Of a stretch of DNA of 64,000 nt, positions 21,458 through 31,411 are shown piece by piece; the stretch's first letter is position 1; each line of letters opens with the position of its first letter. The notes below the pieces were generated by a model. The model saw nothing but the letters and a program-made list of their open reading frames with translations, did not search any database and was not told the DNA's origin. Position numbers and translations under genes: made by a program. Origin of the DNA: Desulfocapsa sp. (GTDB lineage: Bacteria > Desulfobacterota > Desulfobulbia > Desulfobulbales > Desulfocapsaceae); NCBI GenBank assembly GCA_022712895.1, contig JAFLJS010000075.1, forward strand, positions 1-64,000, read 5' to 3'.

Positions 21458-22174
21458 TTAGTGACAGACGGAGTAAACCTTGACACAGTTGCGGCCACTT
21501 TCTTTGGCATGATAAAGCGCATTGTCAGCGTGTTCGTTAAGGGTTTTATGTTCAATCGATTGTTCAGGAATAATGGATGCGACTCCAAGGCTGATACTGA
21601 TAAATGCAGAGATAGATGATTCCTGATGGGGGATTTGCAACTCTTCAATGGTAATTCGTGCCTTTTCAGCAATTGCATAGGCGGCGTCCTTATCGCATTC
21701 CGACAAGGTATAGACGAACTCTTCCCCTCCATATCGGGCAAGAAGATCAGTGGGGCGTTGAATAACACTGTTCAAAGTTTCGGCCACTTTTTTGAGACAT
21801 GCATCTCCGGCAGGGTGACCATAACAATCGTTATATAATTTAAAAAAATCAATATCTATCATAACCAGTGACAAAGATAGACGATTTCTGCGACAACGTC
21901 GCCATTCTCTACTGAACATCTCGTCGTGGAAACGGCGATTGGCAACCCCGGTTAGGCCATCAAGGCTAGAGATCTTTTGGAGTTCGTCATTAACCTTTGC
22001 CAGGTTCGCATTGATCTCTTCCATTCTGGCGAATTGCTGTACAACAAGGTCTGCTGTGATGGATGCAGCCTCTCTGGAGGCTAAAACTTCATTATAGAGT
22101 AATTGATTCTCCTCCAGCAGTTCAGCTCTGTTTTTTTGCGAGGAAGGTTTGTCCTGAAACCATATTTTACTCAT
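21458..22174 (-). CDS. Diguanylate cyclase (GGDEF)
   Basis: It makes c-di-GMP from two GTP. The 238-residue soluble protein has an N-terminal helical/coiled-coil region (residues 15-70), then the GGDEF domain: SSLDGLTGVANRRFHDE, LVMIDIDFFKLYND with metal Asp residues, and active-site GGEEF at 149-153. The inhibitory site RxxD (R140-D143) is present five residues before it, so product inhibition is likely. It overlaps the hydrogenase maturation protease gene by 8 bases and is the last gene of the minus-strand hydrogenase operon, which implies that its output is tied to hydrogenase expression or state. It has no sensory domain of its own beyond the helical segment. Confidence 0.92.
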   Translation of the reverse strand: MSKIWFQDKPSSQKNRAELLEENQLLYNEVLASREAASITADLVVQQFARMEEINANLAKVNDELQKISSLDGLTGVANRRFHDEMFSREWRRCRRNRLSLSLVMIDIDFFKLYNDCYGHPAGDACLKKVAETLNSVIQRPTDLLARYGGEEFVYTLSECDKDAAYAIAEKARITIEELQIPHQESSISAFISISLGVASIIPEQSIEHKTLNEHADNALYHAKESGRNCVKVYSVCH

Positions 22175-22583
22175 TTAAGGTCTCCAAGGCCAGTGATGCT
22201 GCGGCAGCAATATTAAACTTATCTGCAATTCCGTTGAGTCCTATGACAGTTACCTCGACTTTTGGAATCAAGCCAAGTTCCGGTAAACATAAAAGAAGAT
22301 AATGAAGACCGGCAGAGTGCCCATATTCAACAGCTTCACAATCGCTCAGTTCATCATAGCCGATGCTACACAGTTCTCCTGGTGTACCAAATCCAGATAC
22401 GGAATCTATAATAACCACACGATCCGATTCTTCAAAGTGACGAAGCAAGTCAATCCCTGCAAGTCCTGCGTCAACAATGGCAATGGATGGAGAAAGGGTA
22501 TTTTCAAATAAGTAATCATACACTTGTGGGCCGAAGCTGTCTTCTGCACAATATCTGTTTCCGACACACAAAATTGTGTTCAT
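22167..22583 (-). CDS. NiFe hydrogenase maturation protease
   Basis: An endopeptidase of the HyaD/HycI family that trims the large subunit C terminus after nickel insertion. The 138-residue product shows LCVGNRYCAEDSFGPQV, IVDAGLAGIDLL, VVIIDSVSGFGTPGEL and GHSAGLHYLLL, giving the acidic residues and His that bind nickel in the family. It starts 3 bases after the large subunit stop, as expected for its partner, and overlaps the GGDEF gene. The gene is somewhat shorter than HyaD (about 160). Confidence 0.88.
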   Translation of the reverse strand: MNTILCVGNRYCAEDSFGPQVYDYLFENTLSPSIAIVDAGLAGIDLLRHFEESDRVVIIDSVSGFGTPGELCSIGYDELSDCEAVEYGHSAGLHYLLLCLPELGLIPKVEVTVIGLNGIADKFNIAAAASLALETLNE

Positions 22584-22586
22584 TGT

Positions 22587-24095
22587 TCAAGCTCCAAACT
22601 GTACTCGGCTGAATGTGACCCCTTTTTTGCTGACAGCATGCACCGAGCAGACCATACAAAGGTCGAAACTTCGAACGACATGCCCAACTTCAACTGGGTT
22701 TTTAGCATCCCGAACAGGAGTACCGATGAGAGCTTCTTCAATGGGGCCACGAACATCCTGATTATCACGAGGAGAAGCGTTCCAGGTAGTGGGTGAAATT
22801 ATTTGATAATGCTCAATACGGCCATCTGATATTTGCAGCCAGTGTCCCAAAAAGCCACGTGGTGCCTGTACAAGTCCAAAACCTTCCCCATCAATAAAAT
22901 CGCCAGGAGACCGATAAAAGGGTGCCTTGAGATCAATATCATTAAACCATTCTTCCATAAGGGGTAATAACCTTGCAGGTCTTGTCAAACGAGCAAGTTC
23001 ACGGACGAGGACAGAACTGCCTCGTTGCCTTACAAGTTCTTTAAAAAGAGGATTTTCATTAATGAGTAATTCGGCAAGGGGACCGGTTTCAACGGGATGT
23101 CCATCATATCGGGGAGCCTTGCACCATGAATATTTGTTCGATTTATCTGGTACAGCAGGTCTGGTTGTCGTATCCATGGGGTGTCCCCCTTTTCCTGTGT
23201 CCAGATAATAGGAATAACGAATCTGTTCGGAAACCTCTTTTTGTGAAAATTCCAGTACTTTCCCGTTTACTGTAACACCACCACTCACAGCGCCGCCTGT
23301 TGCAATTCCAGGTAAACCATGTTCAGGCACGGCCAGGTAGGCATCGTGTCCTATGCCGATGGTATCAAGTCCAAACTCTTTGCCACAACGAATAAGAAAA
23401 CCAAGGTCACCTTTAGCGTGATTTTTCTTTTCAAGCCACCTATCAAGTTCTTCAGGGCTTTGAATTTGTAGCCACTTCTCAATAGAACACCCTAATACTT
23501 GTGTTTCGTACCAGCGACGAAATCCATCGAGAATCATTTTGCATTGTCGTAAGTCGGCGCCACTGGGGCCGGATGTGATTCCTCCTGGCACGATAAAAGA
23601 TGAGTGGGGCCACTGTCCGCCAAGGATAGCAATAACCTCAGGGATTTTTTTACTCGCCTGAATGACCTCAATAACACTTTTTCCCTTATACGGTTGATAT
23701 CTTTTTACTGCTTCTTCGTACAATGATTTTGTTTTGTAGCGTTTGTTTGCGAGATCGGCTGAAAACATCAGGGTAACATGGCGAACATCGTTTTGGAGCT
23801 TTTCGGCAGCTAGTACCAGATGTCTGATTAGCTGGCCATTATAGGAAACTGCGGAGTCTGAGATATTTTCAAGGGCCCTGGCTGCCGCGAGTAAGTGACT
23901 GCTACTGCATATTCCGCAGACCCTTGGAGTGATAACAAGACCATCAAGGGCTGCTCGATCGGCCATCATTTTTTCAATACCCCGGTACATTGTACCAATC
24001 ATCCATGCATCGGTGACAACTCCGTTGTCAATGGTAACTTTTACCTCAAGGTCTCCTTCGACTCTGTTCAGAGGCATTTGGATAGTTTTAGCCAT
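22587..24095 (-). CDS. NiFe hydrogenase large subunit
   Basis: The catalytic subunit for H2 oxidation or sensing. The L1 motif is PRVCGICSSSH (Cys 60 and 63), and L2 near the end is DLCMVCSVH (Cys 480 and 483), with Leu where Pro is common. Sixteen residues follow the L2 His, so a cleavable C-terminal extension is present, matching the protease gene downstream. Classic regulatory hydrogenases (HupV/HoxC) lack this extension. The 502-residue length is typical. No Tat signal occurs in either subunit, so the enzyme is cytoplasmic, as in group 2 hydrogenases. Placement in a sensory subgroup (2c-like) is inferred from the linked diguanylate cyclase. Confidence 0.93.
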   Translation of the reverse strand: MAKTIQMPLNRVEGDLEVKVTIDNGVVTDAWMIGTMYRGIEKMMADRAALDGLVITPRVCGICSSSHLLAAARALENISDSAVSYNGQLIRHLVLAAEKLQNDVRHVTLMFSADLANKRYKTKSLYEEAVKRYQPYKGKSVIEVIQASKKIPEVIAILGGQWPHSSFIVPGGITSGPSGADLRQCKMILDGFRRWYETQVLGCSIEKWLQIQSPEELDRWLEKKNHAKGDLGFLIRCGKEFGLDTIGIGHDAYLAVPEHGLPGIATGGAVSGGVTVNGKVLEFSQKEVSEQIRYSYYLDTGKGGHPMDTTTRPAVPDKSNKYSWCKAPRYDGHPVETGPLAELLINENPLFKELVRQRGSSVLVRELARLTRPARLLPLMEEWFNDIDLKAPFYRSPGDFIDGEGFGLVQAPRGFLGHWLQISDGRIEHYQIISPTTWNASPRDNQDVRGPIEEALIGTPVRDAKNPVEVGHVVRSFDLCMVCSVHAVSKKGVTFSRVQFGA

Positions 24096-24122
24096 GAATT
24101 GTAGTATCCTTTTTTGAACAGG

Positions 24123-25058
24123 TTAAACCCGATTTTTACGTTTGGTGAGTCGTTCAGGAGCCGCAGCTGCCGCCATGCCCTTGTAGGCGAGATAGTGGGC
24201 CCGACTGACGCCGTTTGGTAGTTCGAGGGGTACGTTAACAATATTTGGTGTATGAAAGAAAGCATGATTTTTAGGAAAATCAGGCTGGGTACAACCGAAA
24301 CAGGGTACTCCTGCATTTGTTTTTGAGTTTCGCTGATTCCAGAGCACCTTGTTACAAGGGGCGTAGGTGAGAGGCCCGCGACAGCCAAGATGAAAGAACA
24401 TACACCCTCTTCCACCAAAATCTTCTTCTTCTACACGGTATTCATGGTATTCGTTTCTGGTACATCCTTGATGCACGAGCATACTGTACCAGTCTTTGGG
24501 GCACTGGTTTTCATTAAGAACGGGCATCTCTCCATCACCAATAATACAAAGTACATCTTTTAAGATCGCTGGATGAACAGGACAGCCAGGAAGATTAATA
24601 ACAGGTCTGTCGCGACGGGATCTAAAGTTCTTTCCCAGTAAACCGCCACATTTCTCTTGGGTGAATTGAAGACCACAAGCTTCCGTTTCACCACTGTTAC
24701 CAATGCCACCAAAACTTGCACAAGTACCAACTGCAATGACTACTGCTGCCTGTTGGGCAAGATCCTTAACCAGCTTGGATTTAGGCTCACCTCTGTAGGT
24801 GTGGAACATTCCGGTTCCATCAGGACCAGTTGCTACAAAGCCTTCAACCAGCAGAATATCCAGAGGGCGTCTGCCACTGCGCAGATCAGCAATGATTTTA
24901 TCGTGTTCCTGAACTGTCCCTCCGCTGAGAGAAGGGTGCCACAGCATTCGAAGGTTTTGTGCTTCGAATAACTCCACCATGTCGGGAGTTTCCATGGCGA
25001 GAAGGCTCATGGTATCACCACCGCAAGCTCCGCACTGCAGCCAGTAAAGTGTTCGCAT
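24123..25058 (-). CDS. NiFe hydrogenase small subunit
   Basis: It carries the electron-transfer Fe-S clusters. The 311-residue product starts directly with LYWLQCGACGGDTMSLL (proximal cluster Cys 9 and 12), then GTCASFGGIGNSGET, INLPGCPVHP, and Cys-rich distal segments GCRGPLTYAPC and GVPCFGCTQPDFP. There is no twin-arginine signal and no C-terminal membrane anchor, so it is soluble and cytoplasmic. GGAGGATATA gives a strong ribosome site before ATG 25058. It is first in an operon with the large subunit (27 bp apart), protease and GGDEF gene. Confidence 0.93.
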   Translation of the reverse strand: MRTLYWLQCGACGGDTMSLLAMETPDMVELFEAQNLRMLWHPSLSGGTVQEHDKIIADLRSGRRPLDILLVEGFVATGPDGTGMFHTYRGEPKSKLVKDLAQQAAVVIAVGTCASFGGIGNSGETEACGLQFTQEKCGGLLGKNFRSRRDRPVINLPGCPVHPAILKDVLCIIGDGEMPVLNENQCPKDWYSMLVHQGCTRNEYHEYRVEEEDFGGRGCMFFHLGCRGPLTYAPCNKVLWNQRNSKTNAGVPCFGCTQPDFPKNHAFFHTPNIVNVPLELPNGVSRAHYLAYKGMAAAAAPERLTKRKNRV

Positions 25059-25116
25059 TATATCCTCCGATAGAGCAGAGTCACTGTATATGTGCTCATA
25101 ATAAAATGTATGAAAA

Positions 25117-25146
25117 ATTGTAGCTTGGCTTGATAGCTATTGTCAA
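25117..25146 (-). promoter_or_regulatory. Promoter of the hydrogenase operon
   Basis: On the minus strand TTGACA (25146-25141), an 18-bp spacer and TACAAT (25122-25117) match a sigma-70 promoter, about 59 bases ahead of the small subunit start. The rest of the spacer up to 25329 shows nothing firm. Confidence 0.6.
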
Positions 25147-25329
25147 GGGACTATCTTTACCAGGAGGCATAACGTGGTTGCCTCAGTAATGTGTTTTTTA
25201 AATGGAATAATAATTTTTATTATGGTCTGTTGCCCGGCCACTTTGTGGTAAAGTGAAACTATGGAAAAAGAATGATCTCTCAGTAATGAAAAGAGAAAGA
25301 AACAGCATTTATACTCGGAGCAGCACAAT

Positions 25330-26274
25330 ATGGCACGATTTGAAGACCTTAAATTAAGTGATGATTCAGCTGTGACAATTGAATGGGATATGACACCGGA
25401 TTTAGCTTTTTGTATGTTTTCTGCAAAAGGTTTGCGGGATGAGTTGAGTAATAGTGGGGAACGGGTTTGTTACTTTTTTATAGATAATTACGGGGATAAT
25501 CCAAAGCTGTATCTGATGGAAAGGGGCAGTCGGTATGTTGATATTATAGCCGAAATAAAGGCACCTCAGCAACTGTTGTTGGAAAGTATCCAACGCCAGG
25601 GGCAGACACTCAACGTTAAAGATAATTTTCCGGTGGATTCTCAGCTCAAAGAGTGGCTACTGACAGAAGTGGTTGAGGTGGATGAAAGTAGTTTTCTTCT
25701 TCCGGTAATCCCTGAGAAAGAGGATATTGAATTTATGGGTGATCCGTTGCCCCAGCGCAAAACAAGGGCAATTAATACTCGTCTATTCTCTTTACCGACA
25801 GACGAATGTCATCTCAATGATAATGAAATGAATGAGCTTATAAAACAGTGTGGATTTTCTGATCAGATATTTAATCCACAATCTACTTTCCTCAATGATT
25901 TTGTTGAGAGTGGAAACATACAAACCGTAATTGATGAGAATACAGGATTGATGTGGCAGCGTTTTGGATTGGATCTTTGTTCAATACGGAATATGAAAAA
26001 CAAAATTGAAGCACTGAATGAAAAAGGATTTGCCGGATACCATGATTGGCGCATGCCCACTGTGGATGAAGCCTTATCGCTTATGGAAGTCAAATCAAAC
26101 GAAAAAGGGGTATATCTCCATCTCTGTTTCTCCAAAGAGCAACCATTCATTTTTACATCAGCAAAACGAAAGCCAACTGGTTACTGGTTTGTTGATTATA
26201 AACAGGGGAAAGTTTACTGGTCTTCTGGAACAGTACCAGGTGGGTTTTGCAGGCTATGCAGGAGTGCAGACTGA
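25330..26274 (+). CDS. DUF1566-domain protein
   Basis: A 314-residue protein, apparently soluble, divergent from the hydrogenase operon. Residues 1-190 resemble nothing I recognise. The C-terminal 100 residues form a DUF1566 domain: DENTGLMWQRFG, GYHDWRMPTVDEALSLM, FIFTSAKRKPTGYWFVDYKQ and GGFCRLCRSAD. DUF1566 domains are lectin- or formylglycine-like folds with no set function, often on secreted proteins, but no signal peptide is seen here. The start at 25330 follows GGAG. Confidence 0.75.
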   Translation: MARFEDLKLSDDSAVTIEWDMTPDLAFCMFSAKGLRDELSNSGERVCYFFIDNYGDNPKLYLMERGSRYVDIIAEIKAPQQLLLESIQRQGQTLNVKDNFPVDSQLKEWLLTEVVEVDESSFLLPVIPEKEDIEFMGDPLPQRKTRAINTRLFSLPTDECHLNDNEMNELIKQCGFSDQIFNPQSTFLNDFVESGNIQTVIDENTGLMWQRFGLDLCSIRNMKNKIEALNEKGFAGYHDWRMPTVDEALSLMEVKSNEKGVYLHLCFSKEQPFIFTSAKRKPTGYWFVDYKQGKVYWSSGTVPGGFCRLCRSAD

Positions 26275-26459
26275 TTTCCAGCTATGATGACATGGCAGAT
26301 GAAGGGTGCTGATAATGAAATAGATGCGCTCCCTGCAATGCTATTCTGGCGGTTGCACTCCTGTTCTTAACAGATAGGTATCCGAAACCATTGGTAAGTG
26401 TTTTAGTCTCTATCATTTAGGCACGAGTTGAATGTTCATTGAGGGAATGCAGGGGAGGC

Positions 26460-27080
26460 TCAGGCAGCAGCATCATTGCAAATAGTTGTGATTTTATTCC
26501 AGTCTTCGGCAAGCACAGCATCCTTTGGCGCAAGCCATGATCCGCCGACACAGGCCACGTTTTTTAGAGCCAGATAGCTTTTGTAATTGGCAGGGGAAAT
26601 TCCTCCCGTGGGGCAGAAGGTAATTTGGGGAAAGGGGCTACCCAGTGATTTAAGCATTTCTATGCCACCGGCTGCTTTTGCAGGAAAAAATTTGAATTCT
26701 GTGAGTCCTGCTTCCATGCCGTACATAAGTTCAGACGCTGAAGAGATACCAGGGATTAGTGGAATAGTGCTTTTGCTGGCAGCGTCTAACAATTTTGGAG
26801 TAAGTCCCGGACTAATGGCGAACACCGCACCAGCTTCTGTAATAGTGTCTAAATCCTTTTCTGAGGTGACAGTGCCGGCACCGACAATGGCGTCTGGCAC
26901 TTGCTCGCTTATGCGTTGTATCGATTCCAGGGCGGCATCACTGCGCAATGTGATTTCAAGTACTCTAACACCACCAGCGACCAGGGCTTTGGCGAGCGGG
27001 ACTGCGTGGGCAGCGTTTTGAATGACCATTACCGGGATAACAGGCCCTGTTCTCAGTATTTCTATTGCTGTAAACTTCAT
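26460..27080 (-). CDS. eda: KDPG aldolase
   Basis: It splits 2-keto-3-deoxy-6-phosphogluconate into pyruvate and glyceraldehyde 3-phosphate, the last step of the Entner-Doudoroff pathway. The 206-residue product has the class I aldolase motifs: [28 protein letters not shown] (catalytic Glu), GAGTVTS, and the Schiff-base Lys in LTEFKFFPA, then FCPTGGIS. It is the last gene of a six-gene minus-strand operon, 34 bp after edd. Confidence 0.95.
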   Translation of the reverse strand: MKFTAIEILRTGPVIPVMVIQNAAHAVPLAKALVAGGVRVLEITLRSDAALESIQRISEQVPDAIVGAGTVTSEKDLDTITEAGAVFAISPGLTPKLLDAASKSTIPLIPGISSASELMYGMEAGLTEFKFFPAKAAGGIEMLKSLGSPFPQITFCPTGGISPANYKSYLALKNVACVGGSWLAPKDAVLAEDWNKITTICNDAAA

Positions 27081-27114
27081 AGTATCATTCCAATTAGTTT
27101 AGAAAATGTATCCG

Positions 27115-28950
27115 TTACATTTCATCAACATAGGTAAAAATAGAACTGGCCCCTTCTTCAGCTCCTAAGAGATTTTTTCGTAACGGTGCAAAAATCTGAC
27201 GGCCAAGGCCATGACGAGTTTTGCTTAAATCGGGTTTGTTGATGGCTCGTTTTTGAAGAATATCGGCATCCACCTGTAGGTCAAGAACGCTGTTGTGTGC
27301 ATCCATAATAATCATATCACCGTCTTGTACCTTGTTCAGCAGCCCTCCTGTAGCAGCTTCTGGAGTACAGTGGATGGCAAAGGGTACTTTGCCGGAGGCA
27401 CCAGACAACCGGCCATCGGTTACAAGACCTATGGTATGACCTCTATCCATACAGATAGAGAGGTACATGATCAGTTTATGCAGTTCGGGCATACCGTTGG
27501 CGCGAGGTCCCTGAAAGCGAACGACTGCTACCAGATCTCTGTTTAATTTGTCAGCTTTAAAAGCTTCTTCCAGTTCAAGCTGTGAGTTGAAAACCATAGC
27601 AGGAGCTTTTACGTAGGTCTTTTCGCCGTCTTCCAGGGCGGAGATTTTCATGATGGCACGTCCGAGGTTACCCGAAAGCACTTTTATTCCGCCCAATACT
27701 TCAAAAGGAGAGGTTGTTGTGGAAATAATAGTGCTGTCTTTTGCTCTTTTGGGACCATCTTGCCAGGAAGTTTGTTGCGATCCCACAGGAAGCGAAGGTT
27801 CCTGTAGATATCTTTCAAAACCTGGCCCTGCGACTGTTTGAACGTCTTCGTGAAGATATCCTCCTTCAAGTAATTCGCGAATAAGAAGGCTCATTCCCCC
27901 GGCTTGTTGAAAAGAGTTGATGTCTCCGGCACCATTGGGGTAAATACGAACAAGAAGAGGCGTTACATCAGAAAGCTCTGCAAAATCATCCCAGTCAATC
28001 CGAATACCTGCTGCTCGTGCAATGGCAACCAGATGCATGGTTTCATTCGTGGACCCTCCAGTGGCCATAAGGCCAATGATGGCGTTTACAACTGATTTTT
28101 CACTGATAACATGAGCCAGTGGTGTGTAATTGTCACCCATGTGTGTCATTGTCGTAATCTGCTCTGCGGCAGAGCGTGTCAAGGCGTCCCGCAGTTTTGT
28201 CCCAGCATTTACAAAAGAACTTCCGGGAAGGTGCATGCCAAGCATTTCTGCCATCAGTTGATTGGAATTTGCCGTTCCATAAAAGGTACAGGTACCGGGG
28301 CTGTGATACGATTTTACTTCGGATTGAAGAACCTCTTGTGCTCCGACTTCTCCTTTGGCAAATTGTGCTCGAACAATATTTTTATCTTCATTAGATTGAC
28401 CGGTGGTCATTGGTCCTGCGGGAATGAGGATGGTGGGCAGGTGTCCAAACTGTAATGCGCCAAGGAGCAAACCTGGCACAATTTTGTCACAAACTCCGAG
28501 AAGAATGGTACCGTCAAAGACGTTGTGAGATAGGCCAATAACCGTGGCCATGGCAATAACATCACGGCTCATAAGGCTCATATCCATGCCATCTTCGCCT
28601 TGGGTCACGCCATCACACATACCGGGAACGCCTGCCGCAAATTGTGCATTCCCTCCAGCACCAGCCACTGCCTCTTTTATAATTTCCGGATATTTCCCAT
28701 AAGGTTGGTGCGCAGAAACGACATCATTGTAGGAGGAAATAATAGCAATATTAGGTGTGTTTTTATCAAAAAGAGCGGCACGACAACCACCGGTACAACC
28801 TGCAATATCATGGGCAAGGTTGGAGCTTTGGAGTTTATTGCGAAAAACGCCATCACCTTTTGCTGCGTCCATGCGGGCAAGGTACGTTTTTCTATGCATT
28901 TTACTACGTTCTATGATGCGGTCAGTAACTTTTTGAACAGTGTTATGCAT
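27115..28950 (-). CDS. edd: 6-phosphogluconate dehydratase
   Basis: It dehydrates 6-phosphogluconate to KDPG using a [4Fe-4S] cluster. The 611-residue length is standard. Cluster and family motifs include [72 protein letters not shown] and [18 protein letters not shown]. It lies between pgl and eda, so all three ED enzymes from phosphogluconolactone onward are in one operon. Confidence 0.96.
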   Translation of the reverse strand: MHNTVQKVTDRIIERSKMHRKTYLARMDAAKGDGVFRNKLQSSNLAHDIAGCTGGCRAALFDKNTPNIAIISSYNDVVSAHQPYGKYPEIIKEAVAGAGGNAQFAAGVPGMCDGVTQGEDGMDMSLMSRDVIAMATVIGLSHNVFDGTILLGVCDKIVPGLLLGALQFGHLPTILIPAGPMTTGQSNEDKNIVRAQFAKGEVGAQEVLQSEVKSYHSPGTCTFYGTANSNQLMAEMLGMHLPGSSFVNAGTKLRDALTRSAAEQITTMTHMGDNYTPLAHVISEKSVVNAIIGLMATGGSTNETMHLVAIARAAGIRIDWDDFAELSDVTPLLVRIYPNGAGDINSFQQAGGMSLLIRELLEGGYLHEDVQTVAGPGFERYLQEPSLPVGSQQTSWQDGPKRAKDSTIISTTTSPFEVLGGIKVLSGNLGRAIMKISALEDGEKTYVKAPAMVFNSQLELEEAFKADKLNRDLVAVVRFQGPRANGMPELHKLIMYLSICMDRGHTIGLVTDGRLSGASGKVPFAIHCTPEAATGGLLNKVQDGDMIIMDAHNSVLDLQVDADILQKRAINKPDLSKTRHGLGRQIFAPLRKNLLGAEEGASSIFTYVDEM

Positions 28951-28962
28951 GGTGGTTATTCC

Positions 28963-29667
28963 TTACTCAGCCCAGTAAATGCTGAAAGGTGTAGAGTTTT
29001 GGGAAAGAATAAAACGAATGGGGAGCTCTTCAGAAGGGCCTTCCTGTTGTGCATGCTCAAGGACATTTTTCTTCTCCTGACCGACGATATGGAGAATTAT
29101 ATGATGTGAGTTGAGGATTGCAGGAAGAGTTAGAGTCATTCGTTCATGTGGGGCTGTAAGCGGTGCAATCCCGATGCACATATTTTCTGATCGCATATTC
29201 GTTGCTGCGGCTAATTTTTGTGCACCCGGAAAAAGAGACGCCGTATGTCCATCACCACCCATGCCTAAAATTAAGACATCAAAAGGCATGGGAATTTTTT
29301 GCAGGTGCTGTTCATATTCCTGCATGCCTTCACTGGCAGTTAAGGCTGCGTTTTTCATTCCTGTAAAATTGGCCACAGCAGCATTATTTTGTAAAAGGTG
29401 GGTTCGAACAAGTTTTTCGTTAGAGTCCGCATCATCAGGTTCAACCCAGCGTTCATCCACGAGGCAGATAAAAACATGTTGCCAGGGTAATGTCTGAGTG
29501 GATATTTTTTTAAAGAGTTCAATAGGTGTAGATCCTCCTGAAACAGCAAGGCTGGCGTGGCCATTGGCGGTGATTCCCTGTACAAGGTAATCTGCAATAG
29601 TGGTTGCAAGGGTTACTAAAAGTTTTTCCCGACTCTGAAAAGAATGAAAGTGAGCATTGGACTGCAT
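28963..29667 (-). CDS. pgl: 6-phosphogluconolactonase
   Basis: It hydrolyses 6-phosphogluconolactone to 6-phosphogluconate. The 234-residue DevB-type product shows ASLAVSGGSTPIELFKKIS, VDERWVEPDDADSNEKLV, ILGMGGDGHTASLFPG and the C-terminal HHIILHIVGQEKKNVLEHA. It starts one base after the AOR stop and ends 12 bp before edd. Glucose-6-phosphate dehydrogenase, needed to supply its substrate, is not in the window. Confidence 0.94.
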   Translation of the reverse strand: MQSNAHFHSFQSREKLLVTLATTIADYLVQGITANGHASLAVSGGSTPIELFKKISTQTLPWQHVFICLVDERWVEPDDADSNEKLVRTHLLQNNAAVANFTGMKNAALTASEGMQEYEQHLQKIPMPFDVLILGMGGDGHTASLFPGAQKLAAATNMRSENMCIGIAPLTAPHERMTLTLPAILNSHHIILHIVGQEKKNVLEHAQQEGPSEELPIRFILSQNSTPFSIYWAE

Positions 29668-29668
29668 A

Positions 29669-31411
29669 TTATTTATCTCCAGCCAGTTGCATTATGGCCT
29701 GTCCATACCCAGTTTTTAAACTGTCCAGGTAGGCAGCATCGATTGGGCCTTTCCAGGTTTTAATTTTGTAGAAACGTTTTGGAATGGTTATGGCTTCAGG
29801 GGTAAATCCGGTGGCTATTCGTGTTTGCCAGCGAAGTTTTTGGATATGTCTTCCTGCATCATCAATGCTACCTGCAAGCTTAGTGTAACCAACTGATTGT
29901 AAACATTGAGCAAGCAGGTCGTTTTTGTAGACCCCTCTGGCAAAGAGACAGGAAACCATGGAGGTCATAAAGGCCCGACCGGATTCATCGTCAATCAGGA
30001 ATTTAATAACACCCTCAATATCCTGATCCGAATGTTTCTGGTCGTAAGCATAACCACCACTATCCAAGTGAGAATGTCTGAATCCAAGGGTCTGGGCAGC
30101 AAAAAAGACTTCTCCGGTGGCATAACCGGCCATTTCCTGTCCCAGAACACAGGCAAAATCAGCACCACCATATTCAGCTGCTGCTTTCAGGCTTCCCTGA
30201 CCGAGCAGTTTGTAAAAGTCATTGCTCGAATTTCCAAGATGTTGGGTTGCGAGTTGATACGCTTCTGCGTCGCCAAAACGAAGCGGCACAATTGTTTCAG
30301 TTTCCGAAATAAAACCCTTTTCGGTGGCTTCAGTTGCCCAGGCCAGAGCAACACCACCCGACATCGCATCGAGACCTACCTTTTCCATCACATCGAGGAT
30401 ATTCAAAACAGATCTGGCTTCTGTAACATTAAGCATTGTACCCAAAGAAAAAATAGGTTCATAATCGTAGGCAACCTGCTTAAATGTGTAGCGGTGGTCA
30501 GCATTGAACATCTCACGGACGCAGCCAACATGGATACATCCCACGGGACATCCTGAGCAGGCTGAATTACGCAGCAAGGTATCGGTGGCAAAACGTTCAC
30601 CATTTATCCCATCTATTGCAGGATCACTTGTCGCCTGTAGATTTCGCCAGGGCAGGGACTCTATATCATTTAGCCCCTGTAAGTTGGCAGGTGTTCCCAG
30701 GTTATGATATTTTTTCATCATATCTGTGGCGGTGACCTGAGTAAACACTTCAGCGTAGAGTTTTGAGTAATCTTTACCTGGAGGAGTGTCAAATATGGCA
30801 TCACCTTGAATTACTATGCCTTTCAGGTTCTTTGCACCTAGTGCTGCGCCACCGCCAAGTCTGCCAAAATGGCGGTAGGTGTCAGCATTAATGCAAGACA
30901 TTGCAACAAGTTTTTCACCAGCAGGGCCAATGCGCAAAATTGAGCGGTGACCAGATCCTTTATACATTGATCGCAGAATCTTCCCAGTTTCAAGGACGTC
31001 CTTGCCCCTCAGAAATTCAATGTCCTTAATATCCAGGTTTCTAGAACTTACATTAACACAACAGAGACGTTTAGATTTGCCGGTGATAACAAGAGCATCC
31101 AGTTTGGCAAAGCGGAGGGCGAGGGCAGATCTTCCTCCGGCGTGACTTTCGGTGTACTGGTTATGATAGGGAGACTTAAAACTACAGACCGTTTTACTCA
31201 TTAAAGGGAAGTAACCAGTGAGGGGGCCTATTGCAAAAATCACAGGTTGTTGCGGATCATCCCAGGCTTTGTCAGCAAAGCCATATTTGTTGAAGAGCAT
31301 GGCGGCTAGACCACTGCCTCCTACCTCACTGTTGCGCCCATCTTCCTCAACAATTCTTCCCTTGCCAGTGGAAAGGTTAACAATCAGCACTCTAAAATGA
31401 TCAGCTATCAT
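29669..31411 (-). CDS. Aldehyde:ferredoxin oxidoreductase (tungsten family)
   Basis: AOR enzymes oxidise aldehydes to acids with a tungsten-pterin cofactor and reduce ferredoxin. The 580-residue product has VGGSGLAAMLFNKYG, a pterin-binding SHAGGRSALALRFAK, RFGRLGGGAALGAKNLKGI-like sequence and cluster Cys in CSGCPVGCIHVGC, with a further Cys near the end (TSMVSCLFARG). It overlaps the preceding four-cluster ferredoxin gene by four bases (ATGA). In this operon the natural substrate could be glyceraldehyde 3-phosphate or glyceraldehyde made by the ED pathway, giving a ferredoxin-linked bypass. That is inferred from context only. Confidence 0.9.
   Translation of the reverse strand: MIADHFRVLIVNLSTGKGRIVEEDGRNSEVGGSGLAAMLFNKYGFADKAWDDPQQPVIFAIGPLTGYFPLMSKTVCSFKSPYHNQYTESHAGGRSALALRFAKLDALVITGKSKRLCCVNVSSRNLDIKDIEFLRGKDVLETGKILRSMYKGSGHRSILRIGPAGEKLVAMSCINADTYRHFGRLGGGAALGAKNLKGIVIQGDAIFDTPPGKDYSKLYAEVFTQVTATDMMKKYHNLGTPANLQGLNDIESLPWRNLQATSDPAIDGINGERFATDTLLRNSACSGCPVGCIHVGCVREMFNADHRYTFKQVAYDYEPIFSLGTMLNVTEARSVLNILDVMEKVGLDAMSGGVALAWATEATEKGFISETETIVPLRFGDAEAYQLATQHLGNSSNDFYKLLGQGSLKAAAEYGGADFACVLGQEMAGYATGEVFFAAQTLGFRHSHLDSGGYAYDQKHSDQDIEGVIKFLIDDESGRAFMTSMVSCLFARGVYKNDLLAQCLQSVGYTKLAGSIDDAGRHIQKLRWQTRIATGFTPEAITIPKRFYKIKTWKGPIDAAYLDSLKTGYGQAIMQLAGDK

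Noticed and set aside
26331-26455. Distant inverted repeat CCCTGCA / TGCAGGG after eda
   Set aside because: Seven base pairs more than 100 bases apart are not convincing as a terminator or site.
29906-30556. 216-codon frame opposite the AOR gene
   Set aside because: It is a shadow of a strongly conserved enzyme and its product resembles nothing.
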